Below, one piece after another: positions 48,301 through 57,273 of a stretch of 62,880 bases of DNA (the stretch's first letter is position 1; each line of letters opens with the position of its first letter). Source of the stretch: Armatimonadota bacterium (lineage in GTDB: Bacteria > Armatimonadota > Zipacnadia > Zipacnadales > UBA11051). The notes beneath the pieces were generated by a model. That model was not told the origin of the DNA and did not search any database. It saw only the letters and a list, made by a program, of their open reading frames with translations. The stretch lies in assembly GCA_013178155.1 (NCBI GenBank), contig JABLXH010000021.1:1-62880 (forward strand). The letters are read 5' to 3'. A program made the translations under genes and the position numbers.

Positions 48301-49404
48301 ATGGACCTGTGGTCTTCGCGCTGCAACGACATCTTGGACGCCCATGTCCATATGGGTGGCCCCGACAACGAGAGCAACCTGCTCACTGTGGCGGAGACCA
48401 CCGGCATCCGCCGCATGGGGCTGGTCGCGATCCAGGACCCTGCCTCCGGCGAGGGGCTGCCCGGGGCGCTGTACATGAAGGCTCGCCACCCTGGGCAGTT
48501 TTTCGTCTTCGCGGGTCTCAACCATGCGGCGCGTCTGACCGAGGGGCGTGTGCCTACTCCCAGCCTCGCGGAGCAGGTGGCGACTTTCGCGGCCATCGGC
48601 TGTGACGGGCTGAAGATGATTGAGGGCAAGCCCACCTCACGCCAGCGGATGGATGTGCCCGTGACTGACGCGTACTTTGCCGACTACTGGGCGGCCGTGG
48701 AGGAACTGGGGCTGCCCGTCATCTGGCATGTCAACGACCCCGAGGAGTTCTGGGACCCGCAGCGCATTCCCGGCTGGGCCAGGGAGCGCGACTGGGGCTA
48801 TGGGCCGCACGATGTGCAGAAGGAGGAGCTGTACGCAGAGGTGGAAGAGGTCCTGGCCCGGCACCCGGGGCTGAAGGTCATTTTCGCGCACTTCTACTTC
48901 CTGTCGGCAGACCTCCCGCGGGCGGAACGGCTGTTTGCGGCCCATCCCAACGTGCACTTCGACCTGGCCCCGGGCATCGAGATGCTCTACAACATCTCGC
49001 AAGACCCGGACGCCGGGCGCGAGTTCTTCATCCGCCATGCCGACCGCATCGTCTTTGGCACCGACCTGTGGAGCAGCATCAGCCTGCCCGAGGCGCGTGC
49101 CCGCGCCGGCATTGTCTTCCGCTGGCTTGAGACCGAGGATGAGTTCCGGGTTCCGCCGGAAGCGGACTTCCTCCTGGGGCCGCCCGAGGACGGCATCATC
49201 CGCGGCATGGCCCTGCCGGATGACGTGCTGTCCCTGATCTACGGCGGCAACCTTCGCCGCCTGGTGGGAGACGAGAAGCGGCTGGACGTGCCCGCCGCGG
49301 TGGCCGAGTGCCAGCGGATCGCCGCCATTGCCGAGGCCATGTCCGGCAGGCCCGCGCCGGAGACCGAGGCGGGGATGGTCGCGGCAAGGCTGATGTCGAG
49401 GTAA
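48301..49404 (+). CDS. Amidohydrolase-2-type metal-dependent hydrolase
   Basis: Cytoplasmic TIM-barrel hydrolase of 367 residues. Amidohydrolase-2 motifs are DAHVHMGG near the start (two His metal ligands), LPVIWHVNDPEE, LKVIFAHFYFL and IVFGTDLW (metal-ligand Asp). Such enzymes hydrolyse or decarboxylate small carbonyl or sugar-derived compounds. The ATG at 48301 follows GAGG by seven bases; upstream in-frame codons give no family match. It heads a plus-strand operon with three further genes and lies across the double LacI operator from the pilin-like gene, so it is probably induced by the same ligand. Substrate unknown. Confidence 0.9.
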   Translation: MDLWSSRCNDILDAHVHMGGPDNESNLLTVAETTGIRRMGLVAIQDPASGEGLPGALYMKARHPGQFFVFAGLNHAARLTEGRVPTPSLAEQVATFAAIGCDGLKMIEGKPTSRQRMDVPVTDAYFADYWAAVEELGLPVIWHVNDPEEFWDPQRIPGWARERDWGYGPHDVQKEELYAEVEEVLARHPGLKVIFAHFYFLSADLPRAERLFAAHPNVHFDLAPGIEMLYNISQDPDAGREFFIRHADRIVFGTDLWSSISLPEARARAGIVFRWLETEDEFRVPPEADFLLGPPEDGIIRGMALPDDVLSLIYGGNLRRLVGDEKRLDVPAAVAECQRIAAIAEAMSGRPAPETEAGMVAARLMSR

Positions 49405-49498
49405 CCTCACCGCGCTGCTCTTTTCGATGGAACGGAAGGGGCCGGGGATGGGGAATCGTGGCTGCCGCCAGTGTAGCGTCATTACGGAGGTCAGTCCC

Positions 49499-50743
49499 AT
49501 GTCCGTACGCAATGCTCTCTTCGTCTGTGTCGCCCTGCTCACTATTGCTGTTGCCTGTGCCCAGGAGGCCACCCCCGTGAAGACCTGGCAACTTGGTACG
49601 CCCATTGTCACTTACTGGGCCGGGCCACCCATGACCGAGGCCATGGCCAAACAGATGGCCGAGGGTGGCTTCAACCTGGTGTGGTGCACTGAGCAGGAGC
49701 TCGACAATGCCCACAAGTTCGGCCTGCGAGCCTACCTGTATGGCGGGCCCATGAGCCCCGAGGCCCTCGACGACCCCGCGAAGCGGGCGGAGCTGGAGGC
49801 TTACATCGCCCGGGTCAAGAACCATCCAGCGCTGTATGCGTACCACCTGCAGGACGAGCCGACCGCCGGGCGCTTCCCGGCGCTGGCCAGGCTGGTGGCC
49901 TTCCTGCGCGAGAAGGACCCCGCCCATCTGGCCTACATCAACCTCTTTCCGACCTATGCCAACAATGAGCAACTGGGGACCGAAGGCGATACCGTCACCG
50001 CCTACCAGAAGCACCTCGACCTGTTCATGGAGCAGGTCAAGCCCGCTCTCCTGAGCTACGATCACTACCATTTCGGCATCAACGGCAACGACGGCGGGCA
50101 GTACTTCCTGAACTTGGCCATGATTCGGAAAGCGGCCCAGGACGCGGGCATCCCCTTCATGAACATTGTGCAGGCCTGCACCTGGAGCCCCGGCATGCGG
50201 ATCCCCAACCGCGAGGAACAACGCTTCCTCATCTATACGACGCTGGCCTATGGGGGTCTGGGCATCTCGTACTATGTCTACGGCTACCCCGGCCACCAGG
50301 GCGCCATTGCCACGCCCGACGGCACGCCGACCTGGCGCTACTACGCCCTGCGGCAGTTCAACCGCGAGTTTCTCCACATCGCCACCGAGCTGCAGCCACT
50401 GCGGTCCCTGGCCGCGTATCATGTGGGAATGATCCCGGATGGCGCCGAGCCTCTGCCGGCCAGCAGTGTTTTTCGCTTTGACCCGCCGGTGGCGGCATCG
50501 AAGCCCGAGGGACCAAAGCTCAAGGGCCTGGTCATGGGTCTGTTCGGGGAGGGCGCGAAACCCAGCCACGCCATGGTGGTGAACCTGGACTATACGCAGC
50601 AAGTGACAACCACGGTCATCGGCCCTGGCCCGTTGGAGGTTTTCGACGCCGCCACGGCCACCTGGTCTCCTGCCGCGCGGGGCGACCGGGCCACGCTGCG
50701 CCTGCTCCCCGGCGGCGGGAAGCTGGTGCGGGTGAGGGGGTAG
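49499..50743 (+). CDS. Secreted TIM-barrel glycosidase-like protein
   Basis: Exported protein of 414 residues, signal peptide 1-21. Its barrel opens with PIVTYWAGPPMTEAMAKQMAEGGFNLVW. The motif YHLQDEP places a likely acid/base Glu at residue 120, as in GH42/GH5-like clan-A enzymes; SYDHYHFG and QACTWSPG are later strands. A short C-terminal sandwich ends in LVRVRG. The ATG at 49499 follows GGAGG by eight bases. It is the second gene of the amidohydrolase operon. The family is not certain. Confidence 0.8.
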   Translation: MSVRNALFVCVALLTIAVACAQEATPVKTWQLGTPIVTYWAGPPMTEAMAKQMAEGGFNLVWCTEQELDNAHKFGLRAYLYGGPMSPEALDDPAKRAELEAYIARVKNHPALYAYHLQDEPTAGRFPALARLVAFLREKDPAHLAYINLFPTYANNEQLGTEGDTVTAYQKHLDLFMEQVKPALLSYDHYHFGINGNDGGQYFLNLAMIRKAAQDAGIPFMNIVQACTWSPGMRIPNREEQRFLIYTTLAYGGLGISYYVYGYPGHQGAIATPDGTPTWRYYALRQFNREFLHIATELQPLRSLAAYHVGMIPDGAEPLPASSVFRFDPPVAASKPEGPKLKGLVMGLFGEGAKPSHAMVVNLDYTQQVTTTVIGPGPLEVFDAATATWSPAARGDRATLRLLPGGGKLVRVRG

Positions 50744-50776
50744 GTGCACGGCTGGCAACCAGCCAGGAGGATGCAG

Positions 50777-51799
50777 ATGCTTGAGCCTGCCGTCGTTGAA
50801 CTCAGCGGCAGCTTCCGCGAACAGGGGCGGCAGCATGGCGAGGCTGTGGGCGCGACCATCAAGGAGATCATCGCTGAGGTCGTGCCCTGGGACACCTGGA
50901 CCAGCGACAAGGCCGAACCCATGCTGGCCCGGGTCGAGGACAACCTGAAGCGCTTCGCGCCTGGCCTGCTGGAGGAGCTGGAGGGCATCGCCGAGGGTTG
51001 CGGGCTGTCGTATCGCAAGATCCTGGCTTACAGCGCCTTTGTGGACGTTAGCATGGCTCACCAGTGGTGCACGGCCATGGCCTGGAGCGAAAGCCCGGAT
51101 GGGCCCGTCCTCGGCAAGACCAATGACATTGGGCGGCACCAGGAGAAGTACCACCAGCTCTTCCGGCGACGCTCCGGCGAGGGCCTGCCCGCCATCTGGT
51201 TCACCTGGCCCGGGACAGTTTGGGGCGGCTGCTTCCTGAACGCGGCGGGCATTGCCTCGGGCGGGGCCAGCCTCGGCATGAAGGCCCGCAATGAGGCCGG
51301 AGTGCCCTCCAATTGCATGCTGCGGATTCTGATGGACCGCTGCGACAGCCTCGAGTCCGTGCTGCGCGCGCTGGACGAGGTGCCGGTCATGCACCACCCG
51401 CAGCATAACGTCACCTGCTGGGCCGAGGGCGGGGCCATGGCCCTGGAGTTCACGCCTGAAGGGACCTTCGTCTGCCAGCCGGTGGGGACGCCTTACGTTG
51501 TGGCGACCAACCACTTCTGTGAGGGCCCCTTCGCGGGCCGCGACACCGGCGAGGAGCGCCACCTGACCAACAGCCGGCGCCGGCTCGCGAACCTGCGCCA
51601 TCTGGCTGAGACCGTCGAGCCAGGCGTGGCGGGCATGGTGCGAGTCTTCACCGACCACGCGGACAGCGGCGGCATCTGTCAGCACGGTGCCGAGGACATG
51701 TGGAGTTCGGCGGCCTATGTCATCGTTCCGCGCGAGCGACTGATGCTCGTGGCCCAGGGTCAGCCCTGCGAGGCAGGGTTTGAGGAGTTCGTGCTATAG
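50777..51799 (+). CDS. C45-family peptidase / acyltransferase (Ntn hydrolase)
   Basis: N-terminal-nucleophile hydrolase of 340 residues related to acyl-CoA:6-aminopenicillanate acyltransferase. The start ATG at 50777 is six bases after AGGAGG. The family pattern is seen: an N-terminal GxFREQGRQHGEAVG block, ELEGIAEGCGLSYRKIL, then the probable autocleavage site before Cys98 (HQW|CTAMAW), GKTNDIG, and a late TNHF block. Autocleavage would expose Cys98 as nucleophile. It may hydrolyse an N-acyl or peptide bond in a small molecule. It is the third gene of the operon, 33 bases after the preceding stop. No signal peptide. Confidence 0.88.
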   Translation: MLEPAVVELSGSFREQGRQHGEAVGATIKEIIAEVVPWDTWTSDKAEPMLARVEDNLKRFAPGLLEELEGIAEGCGLSYRKILAYSAFVDVSMAHQWCTAMAWSESPDGPVLGKTNDIGRHQEKYHQLFRRRSGEGLPAIWFTWPGTVWGGCFLNAAGIASGGASLGMKARNEAGVPSNCMLRILMDRCDSLESVLRALDEVPVMHHPQHNVTCWAEGGAMALEFTPEGTFVCQPVGTPYVVATNHFCEGPFAGRDTGEERHLTNSRRRLANLRHLAETVEPGVAGMVRVFTDHADSGGICQHGAEDMWSSAAYVIVPRERLMLVAQGQPCEAGFEEFVL

Positions 51800-51816
51800 G
51801 TGTGGGAGCGATTCAG

Positions 51817-52923
51817 ATGGCCCGTATGCTACTGCTGAGCACCGCGATCTGCCTCGTGGGGTATGCCCAGGCGCAGGTTGAGGGCGTCACTGAGCGCCGT
51901 TTCCTGATGGGCTTCACCTCGTGGCCCTATGCCGCAACCCTGGAGGCGGTGCAGGGGACCTACAACTTTATCGGCGCCCACGGCGACCTGCTGACCGAGC
52001 ACTTCGACAACGGTGTCCCGTGGCCCGAAATGGTGCGAGACGAGCCGTTCCCGGCGTGGCTGCAGGCCAAACTGGAGGGCCTCAAGGCCAGTCGCCCGGT
52101 GAACTGCAAGGTGGCGCTGTCCTTGACACCCCTGAACATGGGGCGCAATGGCCTGGCGCCGTGCGCGGGGGAGGGGGAGCGCCCGCCGTTGCCCACCGTG
52201 CTGGAAGGTAAGCCCTTTGACGACCCGGTGCTCATCCGCGCCTATACCAACTACTGCCTGCGGATGATCGAGCTGTTTCGCCCCGACTACTGCCTGACCG
52301 GCATTGAGGCCAACGAGTTGCTCAGCAACAAGCCTGAGCAGTGGCCGGCCTATGTGCGCTTGTCCCGGGCGGTGCAGGCCGTGCTGCGGGCCAGATACCC
52401 GGAGCTGCCGCTGGCCGAAAGCATCACTCTGCACAAACTCTACGATCCCCTCAGCCCGAAGCTGGCGGAGTACCAGGCGCAGGTCAAGGAGTTCATCGCT
52501 CCTCACGACTACCTGGCCATCAGCTTCTACCCGCTGCTCCCGGGAATCACCCGTGAGGCGCAGTATACCGCCGCCCTGGACTTCTTGCCCACCTTTACGG
52601 ACAAGCCCATCGCCTTCGCGGAGACGGGCTGCCCGGCGGAGCGCCTGACCGTCGCCGCCTACGGGCTCGACCTGCCCTTCACCCCGGCGGACCAGGACGT
52701 CTACGTCCGCGCTCTGCTGACCCGCGCCCAGCGCGAAGGGTACCTGTATGTGACCTACTGGGCCCACCGCGACTTCGACGCGCTGTGGGACATCTTTCCT
52801 GACAACGTCAAGGACCTGGGCCGTCTCTGGCGTGATACGGGCCTGCTGGACGAGGCGGGGAACGAGCGGCCCGCGTGTGAGACCTGGAGGGCCTGGTTCA
52901 GGGTCGCTCACGCAGCACCTTGA
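51817..52923 (+). CDS. Secreted clan-A glycosidase-like protein
   Basis: Exported TIM-barrel protein of 368 residues, signal peptide about 1-20. The GIEANELL motif places an Asn-Glu acid/base pair at 166-167 and FAETG gives a candidate nucleophile Glu269. This spacing fits clan-A retaining glycosidases such as GH53-type enzymes. The ATG at 51817 follows GGGAG by eight bases; a GTG at 51802 is also in frame. It is the last gene of the plus-strand operon. Its last 26 bases overlap the last 26 bases of the convergent gene at 52898. Confidence 0.82.
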   Translation: MARMLLLSTAICLVGYAQAQVEGVTERRFLMGFTSWPYAATLEAVQGTYNFIGAHGDLLTEHFDNGVPWPEMVRDEPFPAWLQAKLEGLKASRPVNCKVALSLTPLNMGRNGLAPCAGEGERPPLPTVLEGKPFDDPVLIRAYTNYCLRMIELFRPDYCLTGIEANELLSNKPEQWPAYVRLSRAVQAVLRARYPELPLAESITLHKLYDPLSPKLAEYQAQVKEFIAPHDYLAISFYPLLPGITREAQYTAALDFLPTFTDKPIAFAETGCPAERLTVAAYGLDLPFTPADQDVYVRALLTRAQREGYLYVTYWAHRDFDALWDIFPDNVKDLGRLWRDTGLLDEAGNERPACETWRAWFRVAHAAP

Positions 52924-54091
52924 CCAACTCCGTCTTCCAGCGCCCGCTGAGGTCGCGCAGACCCGTGGGGTTGTCGGGAGTGTCCTGATAGGACCAGATC
53001 CACCATCCCCCAAAGCCGTACTCGTCCACCTTGGCGAAGTGCCAGCGCAGGACGTCTGCGTCCGAGAGGCCTGACTTGTCCACGATGGTGTCGGCCGTGG
53101 AGTGGCCCGCCCCCTTGAAGTCCGTGGAGATGATGCGCCCGGCGCTTTCCCGGCCGAGGATGGCAACGATCTCACGCAGGTAGTGAAAGCCGTCGGTGGC
53201 CGGGTCACAGCAGGGGTAGGTGGACATGACCCAATAGTCCGGTGGCAGCTTCAGGTCATCCACCAGCCAGCGCTTCAGGTTGCTGACCGAGCTGAGCCGC
53301 GCCCGCGGGCCCTTGGCGTTCCAGTATTCCGTGTCCGCCAGGATGGGCAGCATGATGGGCGAGCCGACCGGCCGCGTGGCGGCCTGGCAGAAGCGCGGCC
53401 ACACCTCCCGCACGAAGCGCGCCGCGAATTCGCCGACCTGGGGTTGCTCGGGCCAATCCCACGTCACCGGCTCCGCCCCCCCGAGCTGGTAGTTGCCCAT
53501 CATGGTCCAGAAGGCGATAGCCTCCGGGTCGGCCACCTCCGCTTCCACATACCGGATGATCTGCTCATACCAGACCGCGGCCTCCGTCCAGGGGGTGTCG
53601 TCAGGCTCTGGCCACCATTCGCTCTGGCCGATGTGGTGGGCCGTGTCCACCTCGTAGGGGATCCACTGGTTGGTGGCCAGGTCCACCTCGACCGCCAAGC
53701 CCAGGCGGTGGCAGTCGTCCAAGAAGTCCACCAGGTTCCGCAGTGTCCTCATGTTGGCCCAGGCGGTCACATCAGCCGCATCGTCGGCGGGCGACATCGC
53801 CCTCTCACGCAAGGTCAGGGGAATGAGGACCATCACATCCAGGAAGTTGAGCCCGGTTGCGGCGACCAGTTCCGACAGCTCTCCCCTGACCCGGGGGCGA
53901 ATAAGGTGGTAGTCGGCTAGCCAGTGGCCAGTGCCGGGGGGCGAGAGTGACACGGGGTTGAAATGTACGCCGCGCAGGCGGTCGGTTGGCCTCAGGCCGT
54001 CAGCCAGGCCGCCGGCAGCGAGGCTCAACATTGCCGCCAGGGTGAGGCATCGCGACAGGGTACCCATGGCGCCAGGCACATCGCGCCTCAT
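52898..54091 (-). CDS. Secreted TIM-barrel protein, tail-overlapping
   Basis: Exported protein of 397 residues starting at ATG 54091 (GGAG six bases upstream). The signal peptide is MRRDVPGAMGTLSRCL...LAAGG. The barrel carries RLRGVHFNPVSLSP, LDVMVLIPLTLRE, FWTMMGNYQLGG, MSTYPCCDP, STDFKGAG and FGGWWIWSYQDTP. The layout is glycosidase-like, but a clear catalytic pair is not visible. It lies 43 bases after the TonB/DUF4159 gene on the same strand, so it may be the last gene of the Exb operon. Its 3' end overlaps the convergent gene by 26 bases. I do not recognise the family. Confidence 0.75.
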   Translation of the reverse strand: MRRDVPGAMGTLSRCLTLAAMLSLAAGGLADGLRPTDRLRGVHFNPVSLSPPGTGHWLADYHLIRPRVRGELSELVAATGLNFLDVMVLIPLTLRERAMSPADDAADVTAWANMRTLRNLVDFLDDCHRLGLAVEVDLATNQWIPYEVDTAHHIGQSEWWPEPDDTPWTEAAVWYEQIIRYVEAEVADPEAIAFWTMMGNYQLGGAEPVTWDWPEQPQVGEFAARFVREVWPRFCQAATRPVGSPIMLPILADTEYWNAKGPRARLSSVSNLKRWLVDDLKLPPDYWVMSTYPCCDPATDGFHYLREIVAILGRESAGRIISTDFKGAGHSTADTIVDKSGLSDADVLRWHFAKVDEYGFGGWWIWSYQDTPDNPTGLRDLSGRWKTELVKVLRERP

Positions 54092-54134
54092 TCCCATCTC
54101 CCTCGCCGGGTGATTGCCACAGCCGGAGGGGTGG

Positions 54135-56714
54135 TTACTGCTGTCGCTTGGTCCAGTGGGCGACGATGTAGACAAAGAGGTTGGTGCCCATCTGAAAGGC
54201 CGGCTCGCGGCTCTCGGGCTTGACCCAGCCACCCGTGCCCTCCCAGCAGTCCCCGTAATCGTTGCGCGAGAAGATGACCCCCAGCCGCCCGCCGACATCC
54301 ACCCCCTGCAGCGGATAGCGTTCGCCCATGTCCCCGGCCGGCACCGAGTTCAGCACATAGTGGGCGCGGTAGATCTCATGGTTCTGGGGCAGATCGCGCA
54401 AGCCTCGACCGAAGATCTGGCGGATCTCGCGCTTGAAGCACTCGCCAAAGGGACCGTGGGAGTCCTCTGCCAGGATGGTACCGCCGTTCTCCACGTACTG
54501 CTTGAGCGCCGCCCGCTCCTCGGGTGTGAAGGAGAAGGGGCGGTGACCGCGCAGGTGCAGCACCGGCAGGTCCTTGATCTCGTCGTAGCGCAGGGCGACG
54601 GTACGCTTGGAGACAGTCACGTGTACTTTGGTGCGCTGGCGGATCTCGCTGAGCAGATTGGGCATGCCCTGGGCGTCGGCCTCGTAGTCGCTGTTGGTGA
54701 TACCCATAGGCAGGTCAAAGCTGCCGGCGACGCCGACGTAGAGGCCACCAGGGCCCTGTCTGCCGCCGGTGGCGACCGGGGCGCCGAGGGTGGCGTCTGT
54801 GCCGGGGCCCTCGCCGCTGAAGCCGCCCGTGCCCAGGGCGACGGCCAGGGGCAGACCGGGAAGGCCCCAGCCACCACCTTCTCCCCCACCGCCAAGCACC
54901 ACGACCGGCCCGCCGCTGCCGGTGCCGGTGCCATCGCCGCCGATAGCGCCCTGTCCCGCGAGACTGCCGCCACCCGTGCCGCCGCCAACGCCCTCCAGCG
55001 CCACCATTACGGCCGAACTGCGTCCGCCGGTGCCAGTACCACCGCCAGCACCACCGGGGCCGATGCCGACGCCACCGACGCCGAGTCCCCCTGGGGCGCC
55101 CTGCAGGCCCAGACCGCCACCGCCGCGGCCGCCGCCTCCGCCCAGCACGATGGTCACCGGCCCACCCGATCCGCCCGAACCGCCCGGGATGCCGCCACCG
55201 CCGGAGCCATGCCCCCCGCCCGTGCCGCCGCCGGAGCCCTGGCCGCTGCCGGCCCCGCCAAGCCCAGCCAGTGTCATCGCCACGCCTGTCCCGCGACCGC
55301 CTATCCCTCCACCGCCCCCACCGCCCCCACCGGGGCCATCTCCGTAAGCAACGCCTGCGCCCCCCCCTCCACCCCCACCTGCCAGTCCTGGTCTGCCGCC
55401 ACCACCGCCGCCGGTTCCCCCGCCGAGTACGATGACTACCGGCAGTCCGGAGCCGAAGCCGGAACCCGCGCCGGTGCCGGTGCCCGTGCCAGTACCTGTC
55501 CCCCCGCCCACTCCGCTCCCACCGGGAACGCCAGCCAGGGTTAGAGCCATTCCGCCGCCGCGTCCCGGACCGATGCCGCCCCCCGTCCCGCCTCCTCTTC
55601 CGCCGCCAACCCCTGGTCCCTCCCCCCAGCCACTGCCGGCGCCCACGCCGCTACCTGCGCCGGCGCCGCTCCCAGCCCCTGAGCCGAGGCCGCGACCGGG
55701 GCCGGCAGGGCCTCCACCAGAGCCCAGTGCACCAGGCCCTGCGCCCCCTGTTCCCAGAATGACCGGCGCGCCGGCCGCCAAAGTGCCGGGCCCACCGCCC
55801 TTCGGGCCGGGGGTAAAGCCGGGCACCCCTGCGGGGACCCCGGGTGTCATGGAGAAATCGCCAGGGTTGGTGCGGGCGAGGCCAGCGATGAGAGCGCCTG
55901 GCCCTGGGCCCGGTCCGTCCTCTGGCGGGCCGACCGTGGCTCGCACGGGGCCTCCGCCCTCGCCGTGGCCGGGGAGGCTCGCAACTGCTGACGGGGCACC
56001 GGGCAGGTTCACGGTCACGGCCGCCGGCTTTGCGGTCGCGGGGGCGTTCACAAGGCCGGTGCCGGGCGTCGCAGCCGTGGTCGCCCGCGGTCCGGCAGGG
56101 GGCATCGCAGCCGCCGCGCGTTCGGGCAGTTCGGGCCCGGAGGCCGCTGGGGCCGGGGCCTCGGCAGGTGCGCTCGGGGCCGTCGGCGCAGGCAGCGCCG
56201 CCACTGGCGGAGGCTCGGGCTCGCCCCTCGGGACGGCGGCCGGCGCGACCTCCTCGGGCTCCTCGTCGGGCACCGATGGTACCGGCGCCGTGGGCTCGGG
56301 TTGCGGCTCGGCGCGCGCGGGTTCATCAGGCACCGGGGTGGGCGCCTGGGCCACCATCTCGGGCGTGGCTTTGGTCTCGGGTGGATTGAGCTGCACGGAC
56401 GGCCGCGACGACGCACTGGGCGGTTTCGCGGCGACTTGTTGCCGCGACGGCGCGAGCCGGCGCACCATCCGACGCGAGCGCACCGGGCGCGGTCGCCGGA
56501 CCACCGGGCGCGGCTTCGGTTTGGGCTTGATCGTGGGTACGCGCTTCGGCTCAGGGCTGGGCAGGCGCGCAAACTTCACCCGCGCCACGACCCGCCGCAC
56601 GGTGTCTTGCTTCAGGGCCCCGACGCGCCCAGTCACCGGAATGGCCACCAAGGCCAGGAGATGTACCCCGAAGGAGGCCAGGAACGTCCAACTGAGCCTG
56701 CGATGGACCATCAT
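54135..56714 (-). CDS. TonB-like protein fused to Gly-rich repeats and DUF4159
   Basis: Inner-membrane-anchored protein of 859 residues. Residues 8-26 form one membrane span (FLASFGVHLLALVAIPV), as in TonB/TolA. Residues 49-200 are Pro/Lys/Arg/Ala-rich, a periplasm-spanning arm. Residues 250-655 are extremely Gly-rich, with three ~90-residue units marked by alternating short hydrophobic strands. Residues 656-859 are DUF4159, with the diagnostic VENGGTILAED (741-751), GRLGVIFSRND and final NLFVYIVAHW. The classical TonB C-terminal domain is missing. It is directly downstream of exbB and exbD. ATGs at 56714 and 56711 both follow GAGG. The shadow frame opposite the Gly-rich part is a Pro-rich artefact. 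Predicted role: transmits ExbBD force to a DUF4159 effector in the envelope. Confidence 0.88.
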   Translation of the reverse strand: MMVHRRLSWTFLASFGVHLLALVAIPVTGRVGALKQDTVRRVVARVKFARLPSPEPKRVPTIKPKPKPRPVVRRPRPVRSRRMVRRLAPSRQQVAAKPPSASSRPSVQLNPPETKATPEMVAQAPTPVPDEPARAEPQPEPTAPVPSVPDEEPEEVAPAAVPRGEPEPPPVAALPAPTAPSAPAEAPAPAASGPELPERAAAAMPPAGPRATTAATPGTGLVNAPATAKPAAVTVNLPGAPSAVASLPGHGEGGGPVRATVGPPEDGPGPGPGALIAGLARTNPGDFSMTPGVPAGVPGFTPGPKGGGPGTLAAGAPVILGTGGAGPGALGSGGGPAGPGRGLGSGAGSGAGAGSGVGAGSGWGEGPGVGGGRGGGTGGGIGPGRGGGMALTLAGVPGGSGVGGGTGTGTGTGTGAGSGFGSGLPVVIVLGGGTGGGGGGRPGLAGGGGGGGAGVAYGDGPGGGGGGGGGIGGRGTGVAMTLAGLGGAGSGQGSGGGTGGGHGSGGGGIPGGSGGSGGPVTIVLGGGGGRGGGGLGLQGAPGGLGVGGVGIGPGGAGGGTGTGGRSSAVMVALEGVGGGTGGGSLAGQGAIGGDGTGTGSGGPVVVLGGGGEGGGWGLPGLPLAVALGTGGFSGEGPGTDATLGAPVATGGRQGPGGLYVGVAGSFDLPMGITNSDYEADAQGMPNLLSEIRQRTKVHVTVSKRTVALRYDEIKDLPVLHLRGHRPFSFTPEERAALKQYVENGGTILAEDSHGPFGECFKREIRQIFGRGLRDLPQNHEIYRAHYVLNSVPAGDMGERYPLQGVDVGGRLGVIFSRNDYGDCWEGTGGWVKPESREPAFQMGTNLFVYIVAHWTKRQQ
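54885..55550 (-). repeat. Three ~90-residue Gly-rich repeats inside TonB-like protein
   Basis: Residues 389-610. Hydrophobic patches alternate. Type 1 (xMxLxGV-like): 389-396, 478-485, 569-576. Type 2 (PVxIVLGGG-like): 425-433, 519-527, 603-610. Spacing is 89-91 and 84-94 residues. Weaker relatives of type 2 occur at 317-323 and 623-630. Confidence 0.7.
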
Positions 56715-56763
56715 GGACCCTCAGATCCGGGTTGCGCGGTTCGGTCTCGTCCGCCAGAGCGTG

Positions 56764-57186
56764 CTACTGCCCTGCCTGGACGCGCGCCTGCAGGTCCGCC
56801 GCCAATGTGATCTCGGCCCCCAGCAGACAGGCCGCATCCATGGCGTCGGCCACATGGCGGTAGGGCACATCGGCGTCCGCCTTGATCACTACAGCCTTCA
56901 GAGACGTGGCCTGCAGCTTCGCAGCCAGCACGCCCGGCAGGTCCGGCTTCCGCACCGGGCTGCCGTCTACGTAAACACCCCCGTCGCGGGTCACGGTGAG
57001 TTCCACGTTCCTGGCGGGAAGCTGGTGGGCCGAGGCCGCCTTCGGGAGGTCAACGTTGAGGCCTGCTGATTGCGTGAGAAACGTTGCCGTCACCATGAAG
57101 ATGATGAGCAGCACCAGGCAGACGTCCGTCAGGGGTGTGATGTTGATCTCGGCGAAGACTTGCTTGCGTTTGCGGACCTGTGGCAT
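56764..57186 (-). CDS. exbD: ExbD/TolR-family energy transducer
   Basis: Single-pass inner-membrane protein of 140 residues. Cytoplasmic RKRKQVFAEINITPLTD leads into the span VCLVLLIIFMVTATFL, with the proton-path Asp21 at its start; the periplasmic domain begins at about residue 45 and ends in DADVPYRHVADAMDAA. ATG 57186 has GGAGAG about eight bases upstream; a GTG at 57195 is in frame. It lies between exbB and the TonB-like gene and would couple proton flow to motion of the latter. TolR versus ExbD cannot be told from sequence alone. Confidence 0.93.
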   Translation of the reverse strand: MPQVRKRKQVFAEINITPLTDVCLVLLIIFMVTATFLTQSAGLNVDLPKAASAHQLPARNVELTVTRDGGVYVDGSPVRKPDLPGVLAAKLQATSLKAVVIKADADVPYRHVADAMDAACLLGAEITLAADLQARVQAGQ

Positions 57187-57273
57187 GGAGTGCACTCTCC
57201 AGAAGGCCAGTCCCCCGGTGCGCCAGGACCGCCCGGATGTCGCCGCAACAGTCGGTCGGCCACCGCCCGCGGC

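Noticed and set aside
55432-57069. Long Pro-rich open frame on the plus strand opposite the TonB-like gene
   Set aside because: It mirrors the Gly-rich and Pro-rich codons of the real minus-strand gene, has no independent motif and lacks a ribosome site.
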